DNA from: Rhodococcus sp. G-MC3
Lineage (GTDB): Bacteria > Actinomycetota > Actinomycetes > Mycobacteriales > Mycobacteriaceae
NCBI RefSeq assembly: GCF_030063335.1
Contig: NZ_JASISW010000003.1
Span: 248,001 to 312,000 of the forward strand
Direction of reading: 5' to 3'
DNA: 64,000 bases
The position numbers and the translations under genes were made by a program. Positions 37,020-46,211 of this stretch are shown piece after piece. Numbering within the stretch: position 1 is the stretch's first letter; each line of letters opens with the position of its first letter. The notes beneath the pieces are model-generated. The model searched no databases and was not told where the DNA came from. It saw nothing but the letters and a program-made list of their open reading frames with translations.

Positions 37020-38651
37020 TCAGGACAGTTTGACAGCGGCGCGTTCGATGACCGGTCCGAGATCGAGTCCGGTGGGCAGGGTGCCGTAGGCGTTGCCCCA
37101 GCGGCCATCGAGTCGGGTGGCGCAGAACACCTCGGTCACTGCGGGGTGTCCGTGGCGCAGCAACAACGCGGCTTGCAATGCCACGGTGATGTTTTCGGCG
37201 ATGCTGCGGGCCCGATGCTCGATGGCGTCGTAGTCGCCGAGGCTGTTCTTCAACGCGGCAACATGGGTGTCGAACCGGGTGTCCATGCCGCGGGCGAGGT
37301 CGAGTTCATCGAAGAGTACTGGGACAGTTTCGGGCTTGGTGGCCATCGCGCGCAGGGTGTCGAGCGCGGACACATTGCCCGTTCCTTCCCAGATGCCGCC
37401 TAATGGTGCCTCGCGGTACAGCCGGGCCATTCCGAAGTCTTCGATGTAGCCGTTTCCGCCGAGGCATTCCATCGCCTCGGCAGCATGCCGCGGCACCCCT
37501 TTACACACCCAGTACTTGCCGGCTGCCAGCCCGATTCGTCGTAGCAGCGCCTCGGATTCGTCGCCGCGGGTGGCTCGGTCGGTTGCGCCGGCCATCCGCA
37601 TCGCCACGATCGTGGATGCTTCGGCTTCCACGGCGAGGTCGGCGATCACGTTGCGCATCAACGGTTGATCGATCAGATACTCGCCGAACGCCTTGCGGTG
37701 GGTGATGTGATGCATGGCAGCGGCCACACCGCTGCGCATCATGGTCGCCGCGTTCAGTGTGCAATCCAGCCGGGTGAGGTTGACCATCTCGATGATGGTG
37801 CGTACTCCGCGGCCCTCCGGCCCGACCTGCCACACCTGTGCGCCGTCGTACTCTACCTCCGAGGATGCGTTGGACTTGTTGCCGAGTTTGTCCTTGAGTC
37901 TTTGCAGATGCATCCGGTTGCGGGTGCCGTCGGGCAGGATCTTCGGCAGCAAGAAACATGTCAGCCCTCCGGGGGCCTGGGCGAGTACCAGGAACAGGTC
38001 GCACATCGGTGCCGAGGTGAACCACTTGTGTCCGGTCAACGAGTAGGAACCGTCCGCATTCGGAGTGGCGACGCTCGTTCCCGCCCGTACATCCGATCCG
38101 CCCTGCTTCTCGGTCATCGACATTCCGGCGGTGAGGCCTCGTTTGGCCAGTGCGGGCGCCACGCTCGGGTCGTAGTGCCGGTTCGTCAGCAGGGGCTCGT
38201 ACATCGCCGCCAGGGCCGGCTCAGCCCGCAATGCCGGTACCACCGCATAGGTCATCGAGATCGGGCACGAGTGGCCGGCGTCGACAGACCAGACCGACAT
38301 CTTCGCTGCCCGTGCCACGTGTGCGCCGATCCGATCCTGGGCCCAGGGTGCACCGTGCAATCCGCTCTCCACGGCGACACTCATCAGCCGGTGGTACTCG
38401 GGGGCGTATTCCACCTCATCGATCCGGTGACCGAACTGGTCGTGGGTGCGCAGAATCGGCGCGTTTCGTTCGGCCGCGACCGCGCACGCCACCATCTCCT
38501 CGGACCCTGCCAGCGCGCCGAGTGCACTCACCTCCGCTTCGGCCCAGCCGCCGCCCTCCCGGTGCAACGCCTCGAGCAGCACCGGGCTTTGCGCGGTGTT
38601 ATGTCCGACGAACGGCGGAACCTGGTTATCGACTACGTGCGTATCCGGCAT
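37020..38651 (-). CDS. AidB-like acyl-CoA dehydrogenase family protein
   Basis: A 543-residue flavoprotein with the AidB layout: an N-terminal extension (NQVPPFVGHNTAQSPVLLEA), MTEKQGGSDVRAGTS near 193, GHKWFTSAPMCDLFLVLAQ, and AMECLGGNGYIEDFGMARLY near 395, then REAPLGGIWEGTGNVSALD. AidB binds DNA and FAD in E. coli and has weak dehydrogenase activity; relatives in catabolic clusters may be true dehydrogenases. It is the first gene of the 38.6-31.5 kb operon, with an inverted-repeat operator just upstream. Confidence 0.85.
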   Translation of the reverse strand: MPDTHVVDNQVPPFVGHNTAQSPVLLEALHREGGGWAEAEVSALGALAGSEEMVACAVAAERNAPILRTHDQFGHRIDEVEYAPEYHRLMSVAVESGLHGAPWAQDRIGAHVARAAKMSVWSVDAGHSCPISMTYAVVPALRAEPALAAMYEPLLTNRHYDPSVAPALAKRGLTAGMSMTEKQGGSDVRAGTSVATPNADGSYSLTGHKWFTSAPMCDLFLVLAQAPGGLTCFLLPKILPDGTRNRMHLQRLKDKLGNKSNASSEVEYDGAQVWQVGPEGRGVRTIIEMVNLTRLDCTLNAATMMRSGVAAAMHHITHRKAFGEYLIDQPLMRNVIADLAVEAEASTIVAMRMAGATDRATRGDESEALLRRIGLAAGKYWVCKGVPRHAAEAMECLGGNGYIEDFGMARLYREAPLGGIWEGTGNVSALDTLRAMATKPETVPVLFDELDLARGMDTRFDTHVAALKNSLGDYDAIEHRARSIAENITVALQAALLLRHGHPAVTEVFCATRLDGRWGNAYGTLPTGLDLGPVIERAAVKLS

Positions 38652-38687
38652 GCAATGCCTCCGGCTCAGAGTGATTGTGACTGTCTG

Positions 38688-38720
38688 TCACATGTACATT
38701 GCCCGACACATTACATGTGA
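38688..38720. promoter_or_regulatory. Inverted repeat operator, TCACATGTA/TACATGTGA
   Basis: Nine-base perfect arms TCACATGTA (38688-38696) and TACATGTGA (38712-38720) are separated by 15 bases. The site sits 37 bases upstream of the AidB-like start on the minus strand and in front of the plus-strand genes, so one dimeric regulator could control both directions. Confidence 0.7.
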
Positions 38721-38944
38721 ACAGCGATTGTGGGAAGATATGTAATGCGTGACCGACGGGAGCGACCGCCGCGACAAGATGTGACACCACAGATCCCTCA
38801 TCGTTCCCGACCCAGAAAGTCAGCAACCATGACCCGATTACGTGACGCCACGACCCGCAATCTCACCGTGCTCGTGGTCGGCGCCTTGCTCGCCCGCTGC
38901 CGTCGCGCCGACCTTCACACCCTCTGACCGAAAGTGCAGGACTC

Positions 38945-39319
38945 ATGCAACTCCCACGCCGACTCGCGCTGTTCAACAAGTACGTCAACAACCGGGTGCA
39001 GAAGAGCTGGGCGTGGCTGATACCACCCTGGGCGATCATCATCCACCAGGGACGAACTTCCGGTCGGGAATACCGGACCCCGGTCCTCGCGTGGCGCAGC
39101 CGCGGCCGGATCGTGGTCGCTCTTCACTACGGCGCGCACTCCGATTGGGTTCGCAACGTTATGCATCACCAGAGTGCGTCGATCCAACGACTGGGGCGCA
39201 CCGCCGTACTCGTCGCCCCTCGGATCGTGGACCCCGCCACCACCGATGAATTCGGGCCCGTTCTTCGACTGCTGGTCCGACCGGCCGAACACGCCCTCGT
39301 CGCCGACCTCTCGCATTGA
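38945..39319 (+). CDS. Deazaflavin (F420)-dependent nitroreductase family protein
   Basis: A 124-residue protein of the Ddn/PF04075 family: KYVNNRVQKSWAWLIPPWAI, then HQGRTSGREYRTPVLAW and VALHYGAHSDWVRNVM. These bind F420H2 and reduce quinones or nitro compounds, often near the membrane. A 32-codon frame (38829-38927, MTRLRDATTRNLTVLVVGAL) precedes it and could be a leader or nothing. It is divergent from the AidB-like gene. Confidence 0.82.
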   Translation: MQLPRRLALFNKYVNNRVQKSWAWLIPPWAIIIHQGRTSGREYRTPVLAWRSRGRIVVALHYGAHSDWVRNVMHHQSASIQRLGRTAVLVAPRIVDPATTDEFGPVLRLLVRPAEHALVADLSH

Positions 39320-39557
39320 TCGACCACCAACCATGGGGACCGCCTACACACCACGATGGGCTAACGACCTCGGCCGCTCGGTGCTGCCCTCAACCCTATT
39401 TCTACCCGTGACGGACCATCCGTTCGCTCGCGGGTAACCTCAATTCTGCGTGAAATTGGGTGCGGCATATGCCTTGAATGGGTGAAAGTGCCTGGCCTGC
39501 AAGGAATAGTGAGACTTCTCAACGGTCCATGATTCCAAATAGGAAGGCACTCTCAGG

Positions 39558-39950
39558 GTGAAAAGTGTCGCAGCACGTTCTCGGCCGGCAGTTTCCGCGG
39601 ACGGTAGAGGTGTCGTGTCGGACGCCGGGGTAGGTCAGTTGCGTGAGGTCGCCGACCTGACCGGGCCGGGCACCCGAATGGTCCTGCGTAAGGAACGCGC
39701 GCACCCCGGTGCACAAGTACGCTCCACCGACTCCGACGGGCATCGCGTCACCGCCTTCATCACCGACACCCCCGCCCGGGTCGTGGCCGGTCAACTCCCC
39801 GGACTCGAACTGCGCCACCGCCAGCATGCCCGCGTTGAGGACCGGATCCGCCAAGCCAAAGCGAGCAGGCTGCGTAACCTTCCGTTCCACTGCTTCGATT
39901 CCAACGCCGCCTGACTCGAAATCATCATGGCAGTAACCGATCTGGTGGGC
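39558..39950 (+). pseudogene. IS1380-family transposase relic with internal deletion
   Basis: The frame from GTG 39558 joins the transposase N-terminus (SADGRGVVSDAGVGQLREVA) directly to a late segment (TDSDGHRVTAFITDTPARVV, then LRHRQHARVEDRIRQAKASR and LRNLPFHCFDSNAA). About two thirds of the protein between them is missing, and a stop codon (39912-39914) replaces the Trp expected before LEIIMAVTDL. Terminal repeats were not found. 39951-40170 holds nothing I recognise. Confidence 0.8.
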
Positions 39951-40171
39951 GAAAGCGATTGCCACCGCCTGGACCCGGATCCGCGCCGCGGTCACCTAAC
40001 CCAGAATTCCTGACCGAACGAGACGAAAGACCCCGGCCCGGACAGCCCGCCCCCCGACGCGACACCGGCCGACCTGTCATACCCATCCGCCACAATCAAC
40101 ACCAACAGTCGGCCAGAACGGCGAATCACGGTCAGACGAGGCCGCACGCAAAATCGAGACCCGAGAAGGTG

Positions 40172-40326
40172 AATGTGAACACCGATGCGGCATATATCGA
40201 ATTCAGCTCGCGCGGATTCGATGCGACGACCATACCGAAGGTGGCGCAACATGCAGCGGTTGAGCGAGGCACGATCTACCGGTTTTGCGGCAGCAAAGAA
40301 CAAATACTTGGCTGGTACGTGGAGCG
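40172..40326 (+). pseudogene. TetR-family N-terminal fragment
   Basis: The reading frame contains AAYIEFSSRGFDATTIPKVA, then AVERGTIYRFCGSKEQIL, a TetR helix-turn-helix lacking its first helix and all of the ligand domain. It ends abruptly against the stop codon of the converging acyl-CoA dehydrogenase gene. It is probably a decapitated regulator left by a deletion. Confidence 0.65.
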
Positions 40327-41469
40327 TTACAAATCAAGCGAGCGCCCCACGATTTCCTTCATGATTTCGGTGGTGCCACCGTAAATGGTTTGAAACCGGG
40401 TGTTGATGTAATCCTGTGCCGCATCGTATTCCGACATCAACCCGTATCCACCGTGCAATTGAACGCAGGCATCGATCACCTTCTTCTGCAGTTCCGTGGT
40501 CCACCACTTGGCTTTGGCTGCATCGGGAACGGTCAGCCGTTTCTGTGTGAGTAGTTCGACGCACCGGTCAATATAGGTCCGCGCAATAGTGGCCTCGGTT
40601 GCCAGCTCCGCCAGCACGAATCGTGTGTTCTGAAATGATCCGACTGAACGACCGAACGCCTTGCGGTCCTTGCAGTAGGTGATCGTGTCCGCCAACGCCT
40701 GTTCGATCGCTGCCACCGCGACGACGGCAATAGCCAGTCGCTCTTGGGGCAACGCCTCCATCAGATATATGAAACCCTGGTTCTCTTCGCCGAGTAGGTT
40801 GGTCTTCGGCACGCGGACGTCGCGGAAGAACAATTCCGCGGTATCTTGTGCTTTCAAGCCGATCTTGTTCAGACTGCGGCCGCGTTCAAATCCCGGCATC
40901 CCTCGCTCGAGGACGAGCAAGCTCGTTCCGTTTGCCCCCGCGCCAGAGTCCGTTTTGACGACGACGATCACCAGATCAGCGTTGATTCCGTTGGTAATGA
41001 AAATTTTCGATCCGTTGACGACGTAATCCTGTCCGTCGGCAACGGCCCTCGTGGTGATGCCCTGAAGATCGCTGCCCGCGCCGGGCTCGCTCATCGCGAT
41101 CGCCGTGATGGTCTCTCCGGAACAGAATCCCGGAAGCCAGCGCTCCCGCTGCTCGTGATTGCAGTACTTCAGAAGGTATGGCTGGACCAAGTCGTTGTGG
41201 ACGATGAATCCGGGTCCGTGGACTCGCGCTTTCGTCAACTCTTCGTTGATGATTGCATTGAATCGAAAATCGTCTTGCCCCCCGCCGCCGTACTCCTCAG
41301 GTGCCGCCGTTGCCAAGAGGCCTGCGGAGCCGGCCTTCTTCCATAGCTCACGGGGCACGATTCCGTCGGCCACCCACTGCTTGTGGTGTGGCACGCATTC
41401 CTTCTCGGCGAAGGCACGGACTGTCTCGCGAAATTGCCGGTACTCGAGTGCTTCCGGTTCTCGATACAT
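40327..41469 (-). CDS. Acyl-CoA dehydrogenase
   Basis: Start at ATG 41469 (MYREPEALEYRQFRETVRAF), 380 residues, normal length. FAD/substrate motifs AMSEPGAGSDLQGITT near 128 and GSKIFITNGINADLV near 150; QLHGGYGLMSEYDAAQDY near 335 and YGGTTEIMKEIVGRSL at the end. It forms the first double bond in beta-oxidation of an acyl-CoA. The following SDR of HSD17B4 type is ten bases away, so the two act in one spiral. Confidence 0.92.
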   Translation of the reverse strand: MYREPEALEYRQFRETVRAFAEKECVPHHKQWVADGIVPRELWKKAGSAGLLATAAPEEYGGGGQDDFRFNAIINEELTKARVHGPGFIVHNDLVQPYLLKYCNHEQRERWLPGFCSGETITAIAMSEPGAGSDLQGITTRAVADGQDYVVNGSKIFITNGINADLVIVVVKTDSGAGANGTSLLVLERGMPGFERGRSLNKIGLKAQDTAELFFRDVRVPKTNLLGEENQGFIYLMEALPQERLAIAVVAVAAIEQALADTITYCKDRKAFGRSVGSFQNTRFVLAELATEATIARTYIDRCVELLTQKRLTVPDAAKAKWWTTELQKKVIDACVQLHGGYGLMSEYDAAQDYINTRFQTIYGGTTEIMKEIVGRSLDL

Positions 41470-41479
41470 TTCCTTGCTC

Positions 41480-42385
41480 CTATTCTTGTGCGAGCAGCGG
41501 CAGCAGCGCCGTGAGCTCGTCGGCGGTGGACAATGGCACCGTGTAGCCGTCGCGGTTCTCGATCTCGTCGAGATGGACCAGGATGTCCTCGGCGCTGGGA
41601 ACAACACCCTTCCCCGCGTACCACCCTTGCGTGAGTCCGGTGAATACCCGTGCGTACCGACCACCAACTGCGGAGAAACACTCGTGCGTCAGCTCGCATG
41701 CTGCGCTCGCGAGGAATACCACCATCGGTGTGACCAATTCGGGCGCGACCTGATCGGCGAAATGACCCAGGAGGTCCTCGGTCATCCGGGTGCGTGCGAC
41801 GGGCATGATCACGTTGCTGGTGATCCCCGACTTGGCGCCCTCGATGGCGAGCACGTTCGATAAGCCGACGAGGCCCGCCTTTGCCGCACCATAATTCGAC
41901 TGACCGAAGTTGCCGAACACTCCGGCATTCGAAGAGGTGAACACGAACCGGCCGTATTTGCTGTCCTTCATGTGTATAAAGGCTGGTTTGCTGACGTAGA
42001 ACGCGCCCCGCAAATGCACATCGAGAACCGCATCGAGATCTGCCCAGTCCAGTTTCACCAGGGACTTGTCCCGCAGGATTCCCGCGTTGTGCACGACGAC
42101 GTCGACCCGTCCGAACGCCGCAATCGCGGCGTCGACGACCGCTGCTCCGCCTTCGGGCGTCGCGATGCTGTCCAACGACGCCACCGCCCGACCACCGTTG
42201 GCCACTATTTCCTCGACCACCCGGCTCGCTGGTACATCGGATCCGCCGGCGCCGGCAACGGAGCCACCGGCATCATTGACGACGACAGCCGCACCGCGGC
42301 GCGCAAATTCCAACGCGTACTGCCGGCCCAACCCGCCGCCTGCTCCCGTGACGATGACCGTTTGATCGCCGAATTCGAGTGACAT
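41480..42385 (-). CDS. SDR of the HSD17B4/MFE-2 type (3-hydroxyacyl-CoA dehydrogenase-like)
   Basis: A 301-residue SDR with TGAGGGLGRQ, the VVVNDAGGSVAG segment that is characteristic of the MFE-2 dehydrogenase group, HNAGILRDKSL, and catalytic SSNAG and YGAAK. The C-terminal 40 residues (QGWYAGKGVVPSAEDILVHL) are longer than in plain SDRs. It likely oxidises 3-hydroxyacyl-CoA, following the adjacent acyl-CoA dehydrogenase. The gap 42386-42590 holds only short frames. Confidence 0.88.
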   Translation of the reverse strand: MSLEFGDQTVIVTGAGGGLGRQYALEFARRGAAVVVNDAGGSVAGAGGSDVPASRVVEEIVANGGRAVASLDSIATPEGGAAVVDAAIAAFGRVDVVVHNAGILRDKSLVKLDWADLDAVLDVHLRGAFYVSKPAFIHMKDSKYGRFVFTSSNAGVFGNFGQSNYGAAKAGLVGLSNVLAIEGAKSGITSNVIMPVARTRMTEDLLGHFADQVAPELVTPMVVFLASAACELTHECFSAVGGRYARVFTGLTQGWYAGKGVVPSAEDILVHLDEIENRDGYTVPLSTADELTALLPLLAQE

Positions 42386-42590
42386 TGCAATCCTTTTCTT
42401 GAGTGGTATTTGACGTGCGCGGATTCCTGGCGAAGCCAGCTGCGTTCAGGCTCCAGGATCCTGAGGTGTGCTGAATTGGGCTCGCGTGTAGTCACCGAAA
42501 GGCTCGACCCGTTCGCGGACGACTACATGGAATCGGCTGTTGCAGAACGTAATGGAAGGCGTATCCCTCCGGTGTGTGCCATGACACAGT

Positions 42591-43685
42591 CTAGCCGTTA
42601 CCCCTGACGTCGATCGATTCGGACCGGCGTGTGTCCAGCAACGCTGCGGCACGCTCGGCGGGCATCGGGGTGTCGAGTGTTCGCTGTACGAATGCGCCGA
42701 TCTCGGCGATCGCGTCGCGGGCGTCTGGAAGCAGATCGGCGGCAACCTGGAAGACGTGAAAGGCGTTATCCCAGATCTGAAGCGTGAGCGGGACAGCGGC
42801 TTCGGCGCAACGAGCGGCCAGGGTTTCGGCGTCCGGCAGCAGGACTTCGGTCGAGGACACGTGGATCAGCGTCGGGGGGAGCCCGGTGAAGTTGCCGTTG
42901 ACCGGCGACCATGACGGATCGAGTTCGCCGTCGATGGCGATACCCCATTGTGCGGGCAACGCGTAGCCATCGGCCGAGACAAGCGCATCGGTCCGGTTGT
43001 TCGGATGTGTCTGCCGAATCGTCGAGTCGTAGTTCGCCCACGGCGAGAGCGCGACGATCGCGCCCGGCATCGGCAACCCACGATCGCGTGCGGCCATCGC
43101 CAATGAGAACGACAACCCGCCCCCGGCCGAGTCGCCCATCACGACGATCCGTTCGGCCATGAATCCCTGGTCCAACAAATACCTATAGGCCTCGACGCAG
43201 TCCTCGAGTGTCTCGGTGACGTGGGCAGCGGGGATCTGCCGGTAGTCGACGTTCAATAGGGGAACACCGCCGGTGCGGGCGATACGCGCGACCAACCGGC
43301 GGTGCGAGTTCAACCCGCATGCGAGGAGTCCGCCGCCGTGGAAGTAGATGATCGCCGCGCGCTGTTCGCTGTTGGGATCGGCGACCGTTCGGTCCCACAC
43401 CCATTCCGCGCGGAACTTCGGAAAGTCGACCGTGCGCAGTCGGGTCCCCCGCCGCGGGCGCAACGGCCACAACAGGTGGTCGACCCGAGTGCTGATCGCG
43501 AGCGCTACCCGTGGGTTGAGCATGTCGTGGCGATCGCCCCATACCGCTGCGTCGAGGCCCTTCCGCACGGTCGCGTGGAGCACGGCGTGGGCGATGCGCA
43601 GCCGACGACTCGCACGGCGGGGCAGGTCCGCGACAACGGTGTCACGTATCGGAGCGACGGCTGACAAGCAGGGGGGAGTTGTCAT
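42591..43685 (-). CDS. HSL-type alpha/beta-hydrolase (esterase)
   Basis: A 364-residue hormone-sensitive-lipase-family esterase: oxyanion motif YFHGGGLLACG near residue 113, nucleophile GDSAGGGLSFSL near 186, Asp in LLPDAETLAARC and His in WDNAFHVFQVAADLLPDAR. Members such as LipR accompany MymA-type flavin monooxygenases and would hydrolyse the ester or lactone produced. It has a close paralogue at 55482. Confidence 0.88.
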   Translation of the reverse strand: MTTPPCLSAVAPIRDTVVADLPRRASRRLRIAHAVLHATVRKGLDAAVWGDRHDMLNPRVALAISTRVDHLLWPLRPRRGTRLRTVDFPKFRAEWVWDRTVADPNSEQRAAIIYFHGGGLLACGLNSHRRLVARIARTGGVPLLNVDYRQIPAAHVTETLEDCVEAYRYLLDQGFMAERIVVMGDSAGGGLSFSLAMAARDRGLPMPGAIVALSPWANYDSTIRQTHPNNRTDALVSADGYALPAQWGIAIDGELDPSWSPVNGNFTGLPPTLIHVSSTEVLLPDAETLAARCAEAAVPLTLQIWDNAFHVFQVAADLLPDARDAIAEIGAFVQRTLDTPMPAERAAALLDTRRSESIDVRGNG

Positions 43686-43745
43686 TGCTGGCCCTTCACA
43701 TCGTTGTGAATATCGGCGAATGAATAGTGGACGTGTCTGTTACTG

Positions 43746-44172
43746 CCGATGTGCGCGATATCTTCAGGCGGATACAGAAGCCGTTTCCGGCTCGACCTTC
43801 TGGTGCGCGCCCTCGTACCGATAGTCATCGAGTGGGAACTTGCGGTGCCCCCGGCTGGCCTCGAAGAATCCCGACGGCCGTAGATACGTGGTGTCGCCTT
43901 GGGAGTTGCGGTAATAGGTCGGGACATGGCCGTTGAGTTCAGCGAGGTAGTAGCGTTGGGATTCGCCTTGGCGATAAATCTTTTCGTGATACGCGGTGGC
44001 GGCTTCCTTGCGGATTTCGCAGACGTCGGCGCCGCGACGGCGTGTCTCTGTGATGGCCCGGATCGCGTGGTCGGCGGTCATTTCGACGAAGGAATGCCAG
44101 CCGGATCCAGTCCATGAATACGGCCCGCATAGGGTCCAGTGGTTGGGCAGCCCGTATACCGACACACTCTCG
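43746..44172. repeat. 427-bp direct repeat, copy 1
   Basis: This segment matches 48339-48765 without gaps (constant offset 4593) and with few substitutions. It contains the C-terminal third of a flavin monooxygenase gene plus 18 bases past its stop. Confidence 0.92.
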
Positions 44173-44180
44173 GGCGCCAA
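43764..44180 (-). pseudogene. Flavin monooxygenase C-terminal fragment (duplicate)
   Basis: The frame reads ESVSVYGLPNHWTLCGPYSW through HRKFPLDDYRYEGAHQKVEP to the stop at 43764, almost identical to the last 137 residues of the intact monooxygenase at 48357. Everything coding the FAD and NADPH domains is absent, and the upstream frame (MTLLEAHHWHDAELEMKSTV) is unrelated. It cannot be an active oxygenase. Confidence 0.9.
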
Positions 44181-44333
44181 CACGGTGAACATGCCGTCCC
44201 GACCTGCATGTTCACTTGTTGACATCCACAATTTTACAGTCGATTTCATCTCGAGTTCAGCATCGTGCCAGTGGTGGGCCTCCAGGAGTGTCACCGGCGA
44301 TCACGTCAGTGTCAGCAGGCTCGATCAGTTGAC

Positions 44334-45080
44334 TTACCGAATGTTTTTGCGTGCGCTGATGAACTGTGACATGCCCCGGACTTCTTGCTCGATGTCGTGG
44401 AATCCGGCGTCCGACAGTACGGAGGTGAGCTCGTCGCGGTGGAATCCGCGAAGTCCGATCAGTCTTCCCGCCACACCGGAAATCCGACGAACGGTCGTAG
44501 GTCCGCGGAAGCAGCTCGTCATCAGTGCGAATCGGCCACCAGGTTTGAGCACCCTGATCATTTCGTCCACCACCGCGAACGGCTCGGGTACCAAATATAG
44601 CGCCGCGAAGCAGCAAGCCGCGTCGAAGGATTCATCATCGAACGGCAGGGATCGGGCATCGCCTCGGATATACCCGACCTGTGCGCCTGAGTTGTCGGCA
44701 ATTGCCTTTGCGAGCATAGGCGTCGAGAAGTCGAGACCGACCGCCAGCCCCTCGGTGCCGAGTTGCTCACCCAGGAATTTCGTGAAGTTGCCTGGGCCGC
44801 AAGCTACATCGAGTAGGCGATCTGAGCCAGCCAGATGCAGCGCCGTGCTGGCGCGATCCAATTCCGCATTCCTGGTGAGCCCAGTCGCCAGCAGTGCACC
44901 GCCCTGTCGCCAGGGCCCCTCATAGATTGCTGCCACCAGGGGGCTGTTCATCGCCCACTGTGCGGCTCGTGGGCGGTTATCTGGCGAAGGGGGCAACAAA
45001 TCTAGGTAGCCACCTGACTGGTCGCCGACGAGTGTGTTCGGACTGATCAAATCTCTGATCCGGTCTGAAGTTGTTACCAT
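44334..45080 (-). CDS. Class I SAM-dependent methyltransferase
   Basis: Start at ATG 45080 (MVTTSDRIRDLISPNTLVGD), 248 residues. SAM motif LLDVACGPGNFTKFLG near residue 87, acidic end of beta-2 in AVGLDFSTPML, and GYIRGDARSLPFDDESFDAA near 138. The methyl acceptor is unknown; small-molecule or lipid methylation is likely. The start codon overlaps the stop of a dienelactone hydrolase fragment. It is a paralogue of the gene at 61710. Confidence 0.85.
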   Translation of the reverse strand: MVTTSDRIRDLISPNTLVGDQSGGYLDLLPPSPDNRPRAAQWAMNSPLVAAIYEGPWRQGGALLATGLTRNAELDRASTALHLAGSDRLLDVACGPGNFTKFLGEQLGTEGLAVGLDFSTPMLAKAIADNSGAQVGYIRGDARSLPFDDESFDAACCFAALYLVPEPFAVVDEMIRVLKPGGRFALMTSCFRGPTTVRRISGVAGRLIGLRGFHRDELTSVLSDAGFHDIEQEVRGMSQFISARKNIR

Positions 45081-45236
45081 GCTTGATCGTCTCCTCTTTG
45101 GGGGTTCTGGGCAAAATCGCGCAGGTGGGTATGGAAGAAAGCTGCGACCCGATCCCATGCGCGAGCCTCGCCATCGGGGTAGTTGATTGGAAAAGCTGTG
45201 CCCCACTCCGGCGTAGCTCCTGATGTAATGCGTGAC
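45074..45236 (-). pseudogene. Dienelactone hydrolase C-terminal fragment, frameshifted
   Basis: The minus strand reads VTHYIRSYAGVGHSFSNQ, then after a one-base slip YPDGEARAWDRVAAFFHTHL to TAA at 45074-45076. GHSF with the catalytic His and the AWDRVAAFF helix are the end of dienelactone-hydrolase-like proteins. The remaining 200 residues are missing. Confidence 0.65.
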
Positions 45237-45281
45237 AGCGCTCGTTTCCAATACCTGCCGGCGGCGCTTCGCTTCGCCGGA

Positions 45282-46211
45282 CTATGAATCCTCGCTGATC
45301 GTCAGCGCTTTCCGTACCGTCGTTGGGGCACTGATCATTGCTGCCTCGAACGCGGCGCGACGGTGACCACGATTCATAAAGTTTGCGCCGAGGCCTGCCA
45401 GGTCAGCACGTGAGGCGAGGATCGGCACGACGTGCATTCCGCGTTTACGTGCAGTTGCGATCTCGGTCGCGAGCACGCGACTCATCGGGCGCCGCAACAG
45501 AACTTGTTCGGTGACGCCGGCAACTCCGGGGGCGCGACACCCGGCGGGCGATGCCATCGGGGCGATCACGAACACCGTGTCGGCATCAGCCGCATTGATC
45601 AGGTCGACCGATGCGGTGGATGCGACACCACCGTCGACGAATCTGCGATCACCGATCGCAACGGGTGGCATCCATCCGGGTACTGCCCACGATGCGCGCA
45701 GTGCCTCTCCAGCCGTCGCGGACGGCGCATCAGGGGCGCCGAAGGCCACGCGCTCACCCGCCAGAAAATCAAAAGCCACCATTCGGGTATTCGGGTGTGG
45801 TAGCCGGCCAGCGTTGTCGCTGAACGCGTCTGCGAGGTCTTGGAGCCAAGTGGGGTCGCTGCGGCCGATGGGTGCGAGGCCTGTTGCCCGCGCGTGACCG
45901 GTGTGCGTCCACAATAGGCGCGGGTTCAGCATTCCTGGCCTTGGGACAAGCGGATAGCTCCGAGGGGTTGCTGCGATGTGCGCTTGTAACCGCACATCGC
46001 GTGCGACCCCGCGGTGCATGTCGACGAGTTCCTGCACACCGACACCGCCCGCGAGCATCGTCACCATCTCGGCACCTCCAGAAGTGCCTTGCAACACGTC
46101 TGCCTCGCGGGGGTCGATACCGGTCTGTTCGGCGAGAGAATGGAGTACCGCGGCACACCAGGCCGCGCCGATTGTTCCCCCACACCCGATCGCCACCGCG
46201 TACTTCGTCAT
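45282..46211 (-). CDS. Patatin-like phospholipase
   Basis: A 309-residue protein with the patatin catalytic layout: glycine-rich oxyanion loop AIGCGGTIGAAW at the N-terminus, Ser in GTSGGAEMVT near residue 43, and Asp in FVDGGVASTASVDL near 190. It should release fatty acids from phospholipids or other esters. No signal peptide is visible. Four-base overlap with the next minus-strand frame. Confidence 0.85.
   Translation of the reverse strand: MTKYAVAIGCGGTIGAAWCAAVLHSLAEQTGIDPREADVLQGTSGGAEMVTMLAGGVGVQELVDMHRGVARDVRLQAHIAATPRSYPLVPRPGMLNPRLLWTHTGHARATGLAPIGRSDPTWLQDLADAFSDNAGRLPHPNTRMVAFDFLAGERVAFGAPDAPSATAGEALRASWAVPGWMPPVAIGDRRFVDGGVASTASVDLINAADADTVFVIAPMASPAGCRAPGVAGVTEQVLLRRPMSRVLATEIATARKRGMHVVPILASRADLAGLGANFMNRGHRRAAFEAAMISAPTTVRKALTISEDS

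Noticed and set aside
38730-38927. Possible small gene before the F420-dependent reductase
   Set aside because: No family similarity and no good ribosome site; mentioned only as a possible leader in the reductase entry.
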